Assembly (NCBI GenBank): GCA_029932545.1 | Contig: JAOZPW010000022.1 | Span: 1 to 9,644, forward strand | From: Thermoanaerobaculales bacterium | Lineage (GTDB): Bacteria > Acidobacteriota > Thermoanaerobaculia > Thermoanaerobaculales > Sulfomarinibacteraceae | DNA: 9,644 bases | Direction: 5' to 3' | Part shown: one piece after another, positions 1-6,126 of the stretch | Position numbering within the stretch: the stretch's first letter is position 1 | How the letters are laid out: every line of letters begins with the position of its first letter | The notes under the pieces: generated by a model | Seen by the model: only the letters and a program-made list of their open reading frames with translations | What the model was told of the DNA's origin: nothing | Database searches by the model: none | Translations under genes and position numbers: made by a program

Positions 1-13
1 TACCGATGGAGCC

Positions 14-31
14 GGATCCTGATGATACGAT
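14..31 (+). repeat. 18-bp direct repeat, copy 1 (GGATCCTGATGATACGAT)
   Basis: This 18-mer matches 909-926 at 17 of 18 positions (A/G at the ninth base). It lies about 94 nt upstream of the zinc-ribbon gene. It could be a remnant of a duplicated leader or a binding site. No function can be assigned from the sequence alone. Confidence 0.6.
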
Positions 32-124
32 GGTAAGGGAGGCCCACACCCAATGACGCTTTACCAGCAATCACCCGGAAACCTGTCGGTTCGGGCCCAT
101 GAATGGTAGTGGGGCGGTGTTTTG

Positions 125-463
125 ATGAGTAAACGAAACTGGGTCTGCTTTGATTGTAGGCGGGCAGTGAGACGCGAATCACCGCACGCTGGGGATGTGC
201 CTTGCCCTGAATGTGGTAGTGATTGCATCAACATCGGCTACAAGATCCGTGTGCCCCCGCGGCGCGACCCCAGGGCCTGGTTGGAGCTTCTTGAAGCCCT
301 CCGAAGCGAACACCATTCGTTCTTGGATAGGCGTCAATGGGAGGAAGTCGCACGACGGCACCAAATTGAAAAAGAAATAGCAGAACTGGAATCCAGGCCC
401 GACAACATTGGTCGAACAGACCTCATCCGTAAGCTCCGTCGTGAGCTTGAAAAGTCATCATGA
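125..463 (+). CDS. Small zinc-ribbon conserved hypothetical protein
   Basis: This 112-residue protein has a probable N-terminal zinc ribbon. A CxxC pair (CFDC, about residues 8-11) is followed about 16 residues later by CPECGSDC, giving four or five possible Zn ligands in the first 35 residues. A short motif, GYKIRVPPRRD, follows. The rest (about 50-112) is charged and predicted helical, rich in Arg, Glu and Lys, and may form a coiled coil. I believe similar short proteins with a C-terminal charged helix occur in several proteobacterial groups without an assigned function; this is from memory. I chose the ATG at 125. A TTG directly before it (122) is in frame but less likely, and a stop at 107-109 bounds the frame. 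The Shine-Dalgarno is weak (G-rich 111-117). It stands alone on the plus strand with no operon partner visible. Nucleic-acid binding is possible but is only inferred from the fold. Confidence 0.72.
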   Translation: MSKRNWVCFDCRRAVRRESPHAGDVPCPECGSDCINIGYKIRVPPRRDPRAWLELLEALRSEHHSFLDRRQWEEVARRHQIEKEIAELESRPDNIGRTDLIRKLRRELEKSS

Positions 464-574
464 ATACCGGCGGGGAAAAATGGCACTGATCAAGTCTTCA
501 CGTCCCTGAAACGGAGAGCCAGCCTATCGACTACAAAAAAGCGAACGAGCGTCCCTCTCGGACGGGGCGTGCGG

Positions 575-790
575 GGTCAGGCCTTCTTCACCGGGCAGTC
601 CTCCCGAGATCGGTTTCGTTGCGAAGAATGCCTGACCGGGGGCAACCCACGGCGGTGACGCTGGCAATCGAATCTTGGCTGACGCCGTAGGCCGCCGAGG
701 TCATTTTCCGGAGGGGCGATCCCCTCCCGATTTCTGTGTCCAAGCCCCTCCGGGAAATGCACCGAGCGGGAGTGCGCTTGCGCTCTCCCG
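575..790. other. Cluster of four stem-loops; candidate structured RNA or palindromic repeat
   Basis: Four inverted repeats lie within about 215 nt. (1) 575-589 pairs with 623-637, 14 of 15 positions, with only C583/T629 mismatched; the 33-nt loop contains a smaller 592-595/603-606 helix. (2) 649-654 pairs with 683-688, 6 bp, extendable by 646-647/690-691. (3) 710-716 pairs with 721-727, 7 bp closing a CGAT loop. (4) 767-777 pairs with 780-790, 10 bp with one T/T mismatch. I compared the region by eye with cobalamin, c-di-GMP, SRP, 6S, tmRNA and RNase P consensus motifs and found no convincing match. The strand is undetermined, since stems look alike on both. It could be a structured RNA, a REP-like palindromic repeat or a decayed element. 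Confidence 0.5.
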
Positions 791-908
791 AAGGCCTGGG
801 CTGGAGAACAAGACCTGGATCAGCAGACAGCTTCAGTTTCAGCGGCAGTTTGGCGGCGGCAGACGGCAGGACCCCGGACATAAGAAAAGGAGTGTCCCTT
901 TCTCTTTC

Positions 909-926
909 GGATCCTGGTGATACGAT
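909..926 (+). repeat. 18-bp direct repeat, copy 2 (GGATCCTGGTGATACGAT)
   Basis: Second copy of the motif at 14-31, here ending 15 nt before the ATG of the UPF0158 gene. The terminal TACGAT resembles a weak -10 box, but no -35 is visible and the spacing to the ATG would leave a very short leader. I therefore record it as a repeat rather than a promoter. Confidence 0.6.
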
Positions 927-941
927 AACGTGGGGGCAGGC

Positions 942-1352
942 ATGAAATTTGAGGATCTTGAATTAGCCTTTGAATTTGTCAGTGCGGCAGGGCAGTACGA
1001 GCATTTTGCCTACGTTTCAAAGAGTACGGGTACGACGTATTGGCAATCCGATGCGGCGGGCCTGGACGATCTTCCTGAGGATCTAAATGCCAGTGACGAC
1101 TACGTCGAAATCCCACATAAGAATGACCTTAATCTTGGGAAAGATCTGATTTTTCGGTTTGTTGCTCAAGAGATTCCTGGGCTCCATGAGAAAGTGCGGA
1201 GGATATTCTCTCGCCGAGGCGCCTATGGAAGGTACAAGGACTTCCTGGCCGATCTCGGTTTGCTCGATACCTGGTATCGGTTCGAGGCCGAACAGACTAA
1301 GGGAGCCCTTCTGACATGGTGCAGGGATTATGATATCCAAATCGAAGAATAA
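942..1352 (+). CDS. UPF0158 family protein
   Basis: This 136-residue protein resembles the uncharacterised UPF0158 family. It has an N-terminal stretch FEDLELAFEF, then a strand-turn-strand segment beginning FAYVSKSTG and running into TYWQSDAAG. The strongly recognisable C-terminal half contains RRIFSRRGAYGRYKDFL (about residues 86-102), GLLDTWYRFEAEQ and an acidic end after LLTWCRDYDI. The family has no established biochemical role. Length matches typical members. I chose the ATG at 942 because a G-rich Shine-Dalgarno-like stretch (932-940) lies directly before it. An in-frame GTG at 930 would overlap that stretch and add only four residues. It has no signal peptide or membrane segment and is likely cytosolic. 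It has no co-directional close neighbour, and glnA converges on it from the other strand. Confidence 0.82.
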   Translation: MKFEDLELAFEFVSAAGQYEHFAYVSKSTGTTYWQSDAAGLDDLPEDLNASDDYVEIPHKNDLNLGKDLIFRFVAQEIPGLHEKVRRIFSRRGAYGRYKDFLADLGLLDTWYRFEAEQTKGALLTWCRDYDIQIEE

Positions 1353-1502
1353 AGGACGACCGTCGCCTGGGAAGCCCCGAACTGGTGGCCATATCCTTCC
1401 CGTATTGGACCAGTCAAGCAGGCTGCCCTCGTGGACGAAGCCGGCGTTACGCTTACCAATAAAGGGTGAGAGACTTTCTTTGGCGATTCTCGAGGAGCGA
1501 AA
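1353..1502. other. Non-coding spacer between convergent genes
   Basis: This 150-nt stretch lies between the UPF0158 stop and the heptamer repeat. A 61-codon frame crossing it (1330-1515) begins inside the UPF0158 gene, has a Pro/Arg/Ser-rich composition and runs into the repeat, so I do not call it. I see no clear intrinsic terminator. Confidence 0.5.
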
Positions 1503-1541
1503 AGCTGAGAGCTGAGAGCTGAGAGCTGACAGCTGACAGCT
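1503..1541. repeat. Heptamer tandem repeat at the glnA 3' end
   Basis: On the plus strand the units are AGCTGAG three times, AGCTGAC twice, then AGCT. It begins 2 nt past the glnA stop codon (1544-1546). Read in the glnA direction it is a run of CAGCTGT and CAGCTCT units. GAGCTG (1523-1528) can pair with CAGCTC (1537-1542), followed on the plus strand by TTT, so it may form a weak bidirectional terminator or 3'-end hairpin. Related runs occur after the stops of the two genes at the right end of the window. Confidence 0.9.
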
Positions 1542-1543
1542 CT

Positions 1544-2875
1544 TTAGTACCGCTCCAAATACCGCTCCAACTCCCAGTCATGGATTTCTTTGATGTACTC
1601 GGCCCATTCGCGCCTCTTGTTGAGGATGAAGTGATCGAAGATGTGATCTCCCAGTGCTTCGCGAAGGAGGGCGTCCTTTTCCAAGAAATCAACGGCTTCG
1701 TCCAGCGATCCGGGCAGTTGTTTGATCTTGAGCCGTTTCTTCTCCCGTTCGCTCATCTCGAAGATATTGCGATCAACCGGCGCACCGCAGTCAGTACCTT
1801 TTTCGATGCCGTCGAGGCCCGATGCCAGCATGGCGGCAAAGGCGAGGTAGGGGTTGCACGAGGGGTCGGGGATGCGAACTTCGCAACGCGTCCCGATGCC
1901 GCGTCGGGCGGGAACCCGGATCATCGGCGAACGGTTCTTTTCCGACCAGGCGACGTTGACCGGGGCCTCGTAGCCGGGAACCAGTCGTTTGTAGGAGTTG
2001 ACCAGGGGGTTGGTGATGGCGACGAAGGCACGGGCGTGGTGCAACAGGCCGCCGATGTAGTTTTGGGCGAGCGTTGACAGTTGCCACTCCCCGTCGGCGT
2101 CGTAGAAGATGTTGTTGCCGTCACTGTCAAATAGGCTCTGATGGGTGTGCATGCCGGAACCGTTGACTCCGGCCATCGGTTTGGGCATGAAGGTCGCATG
2201 GAGGTTGTGAAAGTGGGCCACCCGTTTAACGACGTCCCGGAAGGTGACGATGGCGTCGGCGGTAGCCACTGCCGGACCATACTTAAAGTCGATCTCGTGC
2301 TGTCCGGGTGCGACTTCGTGGTGGGCGGCCTCAACTTCGAAGCCCATCGCCTCCAACACCAGGACCACATCCCGGCGGGCCTCCTCGCCCAAATCGACCG
2401 GGCCGAGGTCGAAGTATCCACCGGCGTCATGGGTCACCAGCATGGGATCGCCTTCCTCGTCTCGATGGAAAAGGAAGAACTCGGCTTCAGGCCCCGCCAT
2501 CATCTCGTAGCCCATTATCTTGGCTTTGGCCACGGCCCGCTTGAGGACCGACCGGGGGCAGCCGGTGAAGGGCTCTCCGTCGTGGGTCTGGATGTCGCAG
2601 ATCAAGCGGCAGACCCTGCCATGCCTGTCCTCCCAGGGGTAGATCTGGAAAGACTGCAAATCGGGGGAGAGCAGCATGTCGCTTTCTTCGATGCGGGTGA
2701 AGCCCTCGATCGAAGATCCGTCGAACATCACTTCGCCATCGAGAGCCTTCTTGAATTGGCTCTCAGGGATCTCGACATTCTTGGCAATCCCGTCGATGTC
2801 CGTGAACTGCAAGCTCATGAAGTGCACATCTTCCTCTGCGATTCGATTCAGAACATCCTTGGCCGAAACTGACAT
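1544..2875 (-). CDS. glnA: Glutamine synthetase type I (GSI-alpha form)
   Basis: Makes glutamine from glutamate, ammonia and ATP as a cytosolic dodecamer. This is the main route of ammonium assimilation. The 443-residue length and sequence match the short GSI-alpha form of Bacillus type. Motifs in order: FDGSSIEGF (51-59), AGPEAEFFLF with metal-ligand Glu (127-136), HHEVAPGQHEIDFKYG (185-200), NGSGMHTHQS (238-247), NSYKRLVPGYEAP with the Glu flap (293-305), NRSPMIRVP (314-322) and RIPDPSCNPYLAFA (334-347). The adenylylation loop (NLYDLPPEE type) of GSI-beta is absent, so control by adenylylation is unlikely. Arg61 lies where B. subtilis GS has Arg62, needed for glutamine feedback inhibition, which points to allosteric control. 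I chose the ATG at 2875 because AAAAGGGG (2882-2889 on the complement) lies 6 nt upstream; the frame extends 14 codons further only from a weak start. It has its own promoter and is monocistronic. Confidence 0.97.
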   Translation of the reverse strand: MSVSAKDVLNRIAEEDVHFMSLQFTDIDGIAKNVEIPESQFKKALDGEVMFDGSSIEGFTRIEESDMLLSPDLQSFQIYPWEDRHGRVCRLICDIQTHDGEPFTGCPRSVLKRAVAKAKIMGYEMMAGPEAEFFLFHRDEEGDPMLVTHDAGGYFDLGPVDLGEEARRDVVLVLEAMGFEVEAAHHEVAPGQHEIDFKYGPAVATADAIVTFRDVVKRVAHFHNLHATFMPKPMAGVNGSGMHTHQSLFDSDGNNIFYDADGEWQLSTLAQNYIGGLLHHARAFVAITNPLVNSYKRLVPGYEAPVNVAWSEKNRSPMIRVPARRGIGTRCEVRIPDPSCNPYLAFAAMLASGLDGIEKGTDCGAPVDRNIFEMSEREKKRLKIKQLPGSLDEAVDFLEKDALLREALGDHIFDHFILNKRREWAEYIKEIHDWELERYLERY

Positions 2876-2881
2876 TTTGTA

Positions 2882-2889
2882 CCCCTTTT
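2882..2889 (-). promoter_or_regulatory. Shine-Dalgarno of glnA
   Basis: On the minus strand AAAAGGGG ends 6 nt before the ATG at 2875. It fixes the start and excludes the 14-codon longer frame, which would place this site inside the coding sequence. Confidence 0.85.
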
Positions 2890-2906
2890 CCACAGCACTT
2901 TGTGGA
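2889..2906 (-). promoter_or_regulatory. Palindrome at the glnA transcription start
   Basis: TCCACA and TGTGGA form a perfect 6-bp inverted repeat around a 6-nt centre. It spans the predicted +1 (about 2899) and touches the -10 box. It could be a repressor operator or a short 5' hairpin just ahead of the Shine-Dalgarno. On the plus strand 2886-2894 reads TTTTCCACA, which fits the relaxed DnaA-box consensus TTWTNCACA. A single box is weak evidence. Confidence 0.45.
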
Positions 2907-2933
2907 GAATATCCCAATTACTGTGTCTGTCAA
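2906..2933 (-). promoter_or_regulatory. Sigma70-type promoter of glnA
   Basis: On the minus strand a perfect -35 TTGACA (2928-2933) is followed by a 16-nt spacer and the -10 TATTCT (2906-2911, 4 of 6 consensus). Predicted +1 is about 2899, giving a leader of about 23 nt with the Shine-Dalgarno. An A-rich stretch (CTAAAAATTC) directly upstream of the -35 resembles an UP element. I see no sigma54 -24/-12 element. Confidence 0.8.
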
Positions 2934-2948
2934 GAATTTTTAGAGCGG

Positions 2949-2972
2949 TTTGAGCCATTTTTGGTGCTCAAA
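2949..2972. promoter_or_regulatory. Inverted repeat upstream of glnA, candidate activator site
   Basis: TTTGAGC (2949-2955) and GCTCAAA (2966-2972) form a perfect 7-bp inverted repeat with a 10-nt centre. Its midpoint (2960.5) lies about 61.5 nt upstream of the predicted glnA +1, a classic activator position. Read towards glnA it contains GCACCA and TGG, a partial likeness to NtrC half-sites, but one arm deviates and the spacing is 1 nt long. It also lies 53 nt before the divergent membrane-protein gene and could serve both. Confidence 0.45.
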
Positions 2973-3024
2973 AGCGCATAGGCATTTCCGTTGGGGAAGG
3001 TTTGGTGATCTGATAGCCTGATCG

Positions 3025-5277
3025 ATGATGACGGTCAATAAAGGAAACCTGGATCACGGTGGGTTGCATTGGGGGCGCCGGTATTTTCGGGCCAGTCGAT
3101 GGGAGCTGGCGGCCGTCTTGTTGATATTGGTGATTGGCATCGCCCTTCGGGGTCTCTACCTCGGCGAACTGCGGACCATGCCCGAACTCGACTATCCACC
3201 GGTTGACGAAGGGTTCAGCCTCTATTGGGCGACAGGCTTGGCTACCGGTGATTGGAGTCTGCCCCCTGATGCATGGGGGCGGGATCCCGGCATCAGGACG
3301 ACTGCCTACATCCGACCTCCCGGGTATGCCTTCGTTCTGGCGGGGATCTTCCGTCTCGTCGGTGGCGACGCTCTGGGACTCCGCATTTTCCAGATGGGCC
3401 TCGGGCTGGTCAGTGTCGTCCTGACCTGGCTGATCGGTCGTCGGCTCCTGGGGCCGGCGGTCGGTGTGGTGTGGGCGGCGCTGATGGTATTCAATTGGCC
3501 TCTCCTCTATTTTCAGGGTGGACTCAACGGTGCCTGGCTGTTGATTCTGTTGTCTCTGGTGTTGACGGCCCTGCTCTTTCAATTGGCACTGAGTCCGAGT
3601 TGGCATTGGGCGGCCTCGGCGGGGGCGGTCCTTGGGCTGTTGGCGTTGGTTCGTCCGAATGCCCTGCTCTTTGCTCCTGTGCTGATTATCTGGGGGTGGT
3701 GGGTCGTCCGGCGACAAGGACTGATGAACCGGTTCTGGCCGATGACGGTTGCTGCAACGATGGCAGGCGCAGTCGTTCTGATGCCTGCAGCCCTTCGGAA
3801 CTGGCGGGTGGAGGGCGTCTTTACGGTGATCTCGGCCACGGGGGGCCTGACGCTCTACCACGGTAATAACAACCAGGCAGCAGGGTTTTCGACCAGTAGC
3901 GTCGGTGAACTTGGTGTCTTGAGTTCGCCATGGGTGGTTCCGGACTTCGTTGCCCGTCTGGAAAAGGAAATGGGAAAAGATTTAACCTTTGGCGAGGCGT
4001 CGAAGATCTTTGGTAGTCGTGCCTTACAGTGGATGGCCCGAAATCCCGGTCGGGAGTTGGTCCTGATTGGGCGGCGGGCTGCACTCTTTTGGGGGCCGGA
4101 CGAGGTGGCCCACAATCACGTTGTCGGTGCAGACCGCGCGCAGTCGCCATTGCTGCGGAGAATGCCGATAGGATTTGCCACTGCTCTGGGAGGGGCCCTG
4201 GTAGGTTTCGCAGTGCTGATGGTCCGGTGGCGCCGGGATGATGGCTTGAGTGAAACTACGATGAAGACAATGGTCGCTCTGGGTCTTTTCGTCCTGACAT
4301 GGTTCGTATCGTTCTTGCCGTTTTTTGCCGCCTCCCTCTACCGAGTACCCATCCTGCCCTTTTTGTTGTTGGGATTTGCGGTGGCGTTGGTTGAGGTCGG
4401 ACGCAGTTTCCGGAACCGACGTCGGGCTTTCTGGGGATGGCTGGGGGCCTTGGTGGTGGTGGTGAGCTTGACCCACATCCCCATTGTTTCGGCGGATATT
4501 GGGATGGCGCGGTGGCACTATGACCGGGGCCTGGCGTGGATGTACGAGGCTCAGCCGGAACGGGCGGAGGAGAGTTTTCGTCGAGCGCTGGCGGAGAATC
4601 CCGGCCAACAGGCGGCCCACAACGGTCTCGGGAAGATCTTGCTGGAGAGGGGCGATCTTGATGGTGCCTTGCGCCACTTTTCCGAAGCGGTGTCGCTCCG
4701 CCCTCGGGACCCAATTACACGCTCCAATCACGGTCTGGTTCTGGCCCAGATGGGTCGGTGGATCGAGGCCGAAAGGGCGTTCTCGGTGGCCCTGGAGTGG
4801 GCGCCGACAAACGCTGACTGGTGGTCCAACGCCGGAATCTGTAAAGAGCGGCTCGGCAACCGACGCGGTGCAGTTGTCGCCTACGAGAACGCATTGGCCC
4901 AGGATGGCAGTCATTGCTCGGCGGCCAATAATCTGGCGTGGATTCTGGCGACGGCGCCCGAGCCGGATCTTCGAGATGGCAAGCGTGCTGTCGTTTTGGC
5001 AGAAAGGGTCGTTGCTGCGGGCGCTTCAGCTTCGACGTTGGATACTCTGGCGGCCGCCCTGGCCGAAGACGGTCGATTTGATGATGCGGTTGCCGTGGTG
5101 GACCGAGCCCTTGCAATGTCGGGTTCAGCCTCGGACGATTTCGCGGCCGAAATTATGGGTCGAAGGGAATTGTATCTCAGGGAACGCCCCTTTCGAAATT
5201 CGGCTGTCGTGTCGGAGACTGAGTCAATAATGTACTTTGAGGTGGATACTGGAGGATATGATGCAGCCCACTCGTGA
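3025..5277 (+). CDS. GT39/ArnT-like multi-pass membrane glycosyltransferase with C-terminal TPR domain
   Basis: This 750-residue inner-membrane protein is probably a GT-C fold transferase that uses a polyprenyl-phosphate-linked sugar on the outer face. Acceptor and sugar are unknown. TM1 lies at about 27-47. The first outer loop carries the typical acidic DEGFSLYWATGLATG motif (61-75; D61/E62 candidate catalytic acids) and RPPGY (97-101). Further membrane segments lie at about 118-138, 143-160, 169-190, 195-208, 214-228, 238-256, 383-400, 414-432, 436-458 and 468-488. From about 491 it has at least four TPRs (491-527, 528-562, 563-596, 597-630), then NNLAWILATAPEP with TLDTLAAALAEDGRFDDAV (635-690), a signature of TPR proteins. 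The TPR block would follow the last membrane segment. The ATG at 3025 is the first start after an in-frame stop at 3019-3021 (another ATG follows). It lacks a good Shine-Dalgarno; GGGGAAGG at 2993-3000 is too far. The last 17 nt overlap the next gene. The class is fairly sure, the substrate is not. Confidence 0.82.
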   Translation: MMTVNKGNLDHGGLHWGRRYFRASRWELAAVLLILVIGIALRGLYLGELRTMPELDYPPVDEGFSLYWATGLATGDWSLPPDAWGRDPGIRTTAYIRPPGYAFVLAGIFRLVGGDALGLRIFQMGLGLVSVVLTWLIGRRLLGPAVGVVWAALMVFNWPLLYFQGGLNGAWLLILLSLVLTALLFQLALSPSWHWAASAGAVLGLLALVRPNALLFAPVLIIWGWWVVRRQGLMNRFWPMTVAATMAGAVVLMPAALRNWRVEGVFTVISATGGLTLYHGNNNQAAGFSTSSVGELGVLSSPWVVPDFVARLEKEMGKDLTFGEASKIFGSRALQWMARNPGRELVLIGRRAALFWGPDEVAHNHVVGADRAQSPLLRRMPIGFATALGGALVGFAVLMVRWRRDDGLSETTMKTMVALGLFVLTWFVSFLPFFAASLYRVPILPFLLLGFAVALVEVGRSFRNRRRAFWGWLGALVVVVSLTHIPIVSADIGMARWHYDRGLAWMYEAQPERAEESFRRALAENPGQQAAHNGLGKILLERGDLDGALRHFSEAVSLRPRDPITRSNHGLVLAQMGRWIEAERAFSVALEWAPTNADWWSNAGICKERLGNRRGAVVAYENALAQDGSHCSAANNLAWILATAPEPDLRDGKRAVVLAERVVAAGASASTLDTLAAALAEDGRFDDAVAVVDRALAMSGSASDDFAAEIMGRRELYLRERPFRNSAVVSETESIMYFEVDTGGYDAAHS

Positions 5278-5830
5278 TGACGCATGGCGGTTGTTGAACG
5301 AGTTCACGACCAACCCGAGCCTGATAAAGCACGGGCTTTCGGTTGCGGCGGCGATGCGGGCTTATGCCCGGCTTTTTGAAGAGGACGAGGAGATTTGGAG
5401 CATCATCGGTCTGATCCACGATTTCGACTACGAGCAGAATCCGACCGAAGCAACCCATCTACACGTCGGGCTTGGGATTCTCAGGGAACGGGATTGGCCC
5501 GAGGACTGGGTTTTGGCGGTCGGGTCCCATGCCGATTACATGGATATTCCGCGCGACACTCCTGTGCGCAAGGCACTGTTTGCGGTCGATGAGTTGACGG
5601 GGTTCCTGACCGCCTGCGCCCTGGTACGCCCCGATAAAAGCATCGCGGATGTCAGGATCAAATCAGTCAAAAAGAAGCTCAAGGACAAGGCCTTCGCCCG
5701 GGCGGTCAGCCGACAGGATGTCTACTCCGGTGCAGAGGCCCTGGGGGTTGATTTGGGTGAACATATCGAGTTTGTCAGGGACGCGATGGCAACGATTTCG
5801 GAGGATCTGGGGTTGCCCGGGGGATCCTGA
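5261..5830 (+). CDS. HD-superfamily hydrolase (COG2316-like)
   Basis: This 189-residue cytosolic protein is a predicted HD-superfamily metal-dependent phosphohydrolase. Candidate metal ligands are H24 (in LIKHGLSV), H53-D54 (LIHDFDYE), H66 or H68, H90 (VGSHAD) and D110 (AVDELTGF). The C-terminal half has ALVRPDKSIADVRIKSVKKK followed by KDKAFARAV, a conserved stretch I associate with the COG2316 family. Substrate is unknown; phosphomonoesters or nucleotides are possible. GGAGG at 5251-5255 lies 5 nt before the ATG at 5261. The ATG at 5258 is too close to it, and a TTG at 5237 lies upstream of it. The start lies 17 nt inside the preceding glycosyltransferase gene in another frame, which indicates translational coupling. 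Why a membrane glycosyltransferase is coupled to an HD hydrolase is unclear. The family call is strong, the function is not. Confidence 0.88.
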   Translation: MQPTRDDAWRLLNEFTTNPSLIKHGLSVAAAMRAYARLFEEDEEIWSIIGLIHDFDYEQNPTEATHLHVGLGILRERDWPEDWVLAVGSHADYMDIPRDTPVRKALFAVDELTGFLTACALVRPDKSIADVRIKSVKKKLKDKAFARAVSRQDVYSGAEALGVDLGEHIEFVRDAMATISEDLGLPGGS

Positions 5831-5840
5831 AGTACCGTTT

Positions 5841-5854
5841 CCCGAGCCCGAGCC
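5841..5854 (-). repeat. Left arm of 14-bp inverted repeat (CCCGAGCCCGAGCC)
   Basis: An exact inverted copy lies at 6091-6104, so the two arms bracket a 264-nt segment. They could be simple hexamer repeats that arose in opposite orientation, or the termini of a small decayed element. Flanking bases (GTTT on the left, TTTT on the right) give no convincing target-site duplication. Confidence 0.7.
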
Positions 5855-6070
5855 GATGTCAGAGGTATTCAGCTTGGAGGCGACCTCCCCTTGAATGAGA
5901 TTCGTCCGAGCAACAAGGTGACGGGCCGCAGAGTGCACCTCAGTCTGAGCCAGTCTGGGTGACTCAAATGCCCTCAATCCAGATAATTTGTAGAGGTTAA
6001 ACAACCTGGACGAAACGGGATGATGATGATACCTGGCGCGGACTCGGGTGGACCGAGACCAGATAAAGCC

Positions 6071-6104
6071 CGGGAACGGGAACGGGCTCGGGCTCGGGCT
6101 CGGG
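6071..6104 (+). repeat. Hexamer tandem repeat (CGGGAA)2(CGGGCT)3CGGG
   Basis: Five and two-thirds perfect-period hexamers end 10 nt before a -10-like box and 22 nt before the ATG of the cyclase-like gene. Its 3' part (6091-6104) is the right arm of the inverted repeat. It lies where a -35 region would be, so copy-number change would shift upstream DNA by multiples of 6 bp. The frame of the following gene stays open through the repeat back to a TAA at 6064-6066, but no ATG, GTG or TTG occurs there in frame. Confidence 0.9.
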
Positions 6105-6113
6105 TTTTACCCT

Positions 6114-6119
6114 TACAAT
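6114..6119 (+). promoter_or_regulatory. -10-like box TACAAT close to the ATG
   Basis: TACAAT matches TATAAT at 5 of 6 bases and ends 7 nt before the ATG at 6127. If used, transcription would start at or within a base or two of the ATG, giving a leaderless mRNA. This fits the absence of a Shine-Dalgarno. No -35 is seen, since the GC-rich hexamer repeat occupies that place. Confidence 0.4.
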
Positions 6120-6126
6120 AGACCAG

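Larger units (their letters stand above)
464..941. other. Long non-coding interval with stem-loops
   Basis: About 480 nt with no credible gene. Open frames on both strands (for example 588-881 minus and 675-920 plus) have Arg/Pro/Ser-rich compositions typical of chance translation of GC-rich DNA, and they overlap each other. The interval holds a small hairpin (550-564), the stem-loop cluster described separately (575-790), a weak A/T-flanked hairpin (886-901) and the second copy of the 18-bp repeat. I see no clear promoter consensus for the downstream gene. Confidence 0.7.
5831..6126. other. Repeat-rich intergenic spacer
   Basis: The 296 nt between the HD hydrolase and the cyclase-like gene contain no credible ORF. 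Contents: inverted copies of a CGGGCT-type hexamer repeat at each end (5841-5854 and 6071-6104), small hairpins GGAGG/CCTCC (5876-5888), AGGTT/AACCT (5994-6007) and CTCGG/CCGAG (6044-6058), a duplicated CAGTCTG (5941-5947 and 5951-5957) and a -10-like box near its end. I see no T-tracted terminator after the HD gene. Confidence 0.6.

Noticed and set aside
641..880. Cobalamin riboswitch-like phrases such as GAAGGCCTGGGC
   Set aside because: The B12-box core and the kissing-loop elements cannot be found in order on either strand, and no cobalamin gene follows.
588..881. 97-codon minus-strand frame and overlapping 577-762 minus and 675-920 plus frames
   Set aside because: All overlap the stem-loop region in conflicting frames, have Arg/Pro/Ser/Gly-rich compositions, and show no recognisable family or convincing ribosome binding site.
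2141..2872. 243-codon plus-strand frame opposite glnA
   Set aside because: Antisense shadow of a highly conserved glnA. Its length follows from GC-rich codon bias, and it has no recognisable domain.
2886..2894. DnaA-box-like TTTTCCACA, possible replication origin
   Set aside because: Only one clear box, no AT-rich unwinding region and no dnaA/dnaN neighbours. Best read as part of the glnA palindrome.
2968..4914. Long minus-strand frames at 2968-3861 and 4024-4914
   Set aside because: Antisense to the glycosyltransferase gene, whose sense frame has clear membrane segments and TPRs. The minus translations are low-complexity, Gln/Pro/Arg/His-rich.
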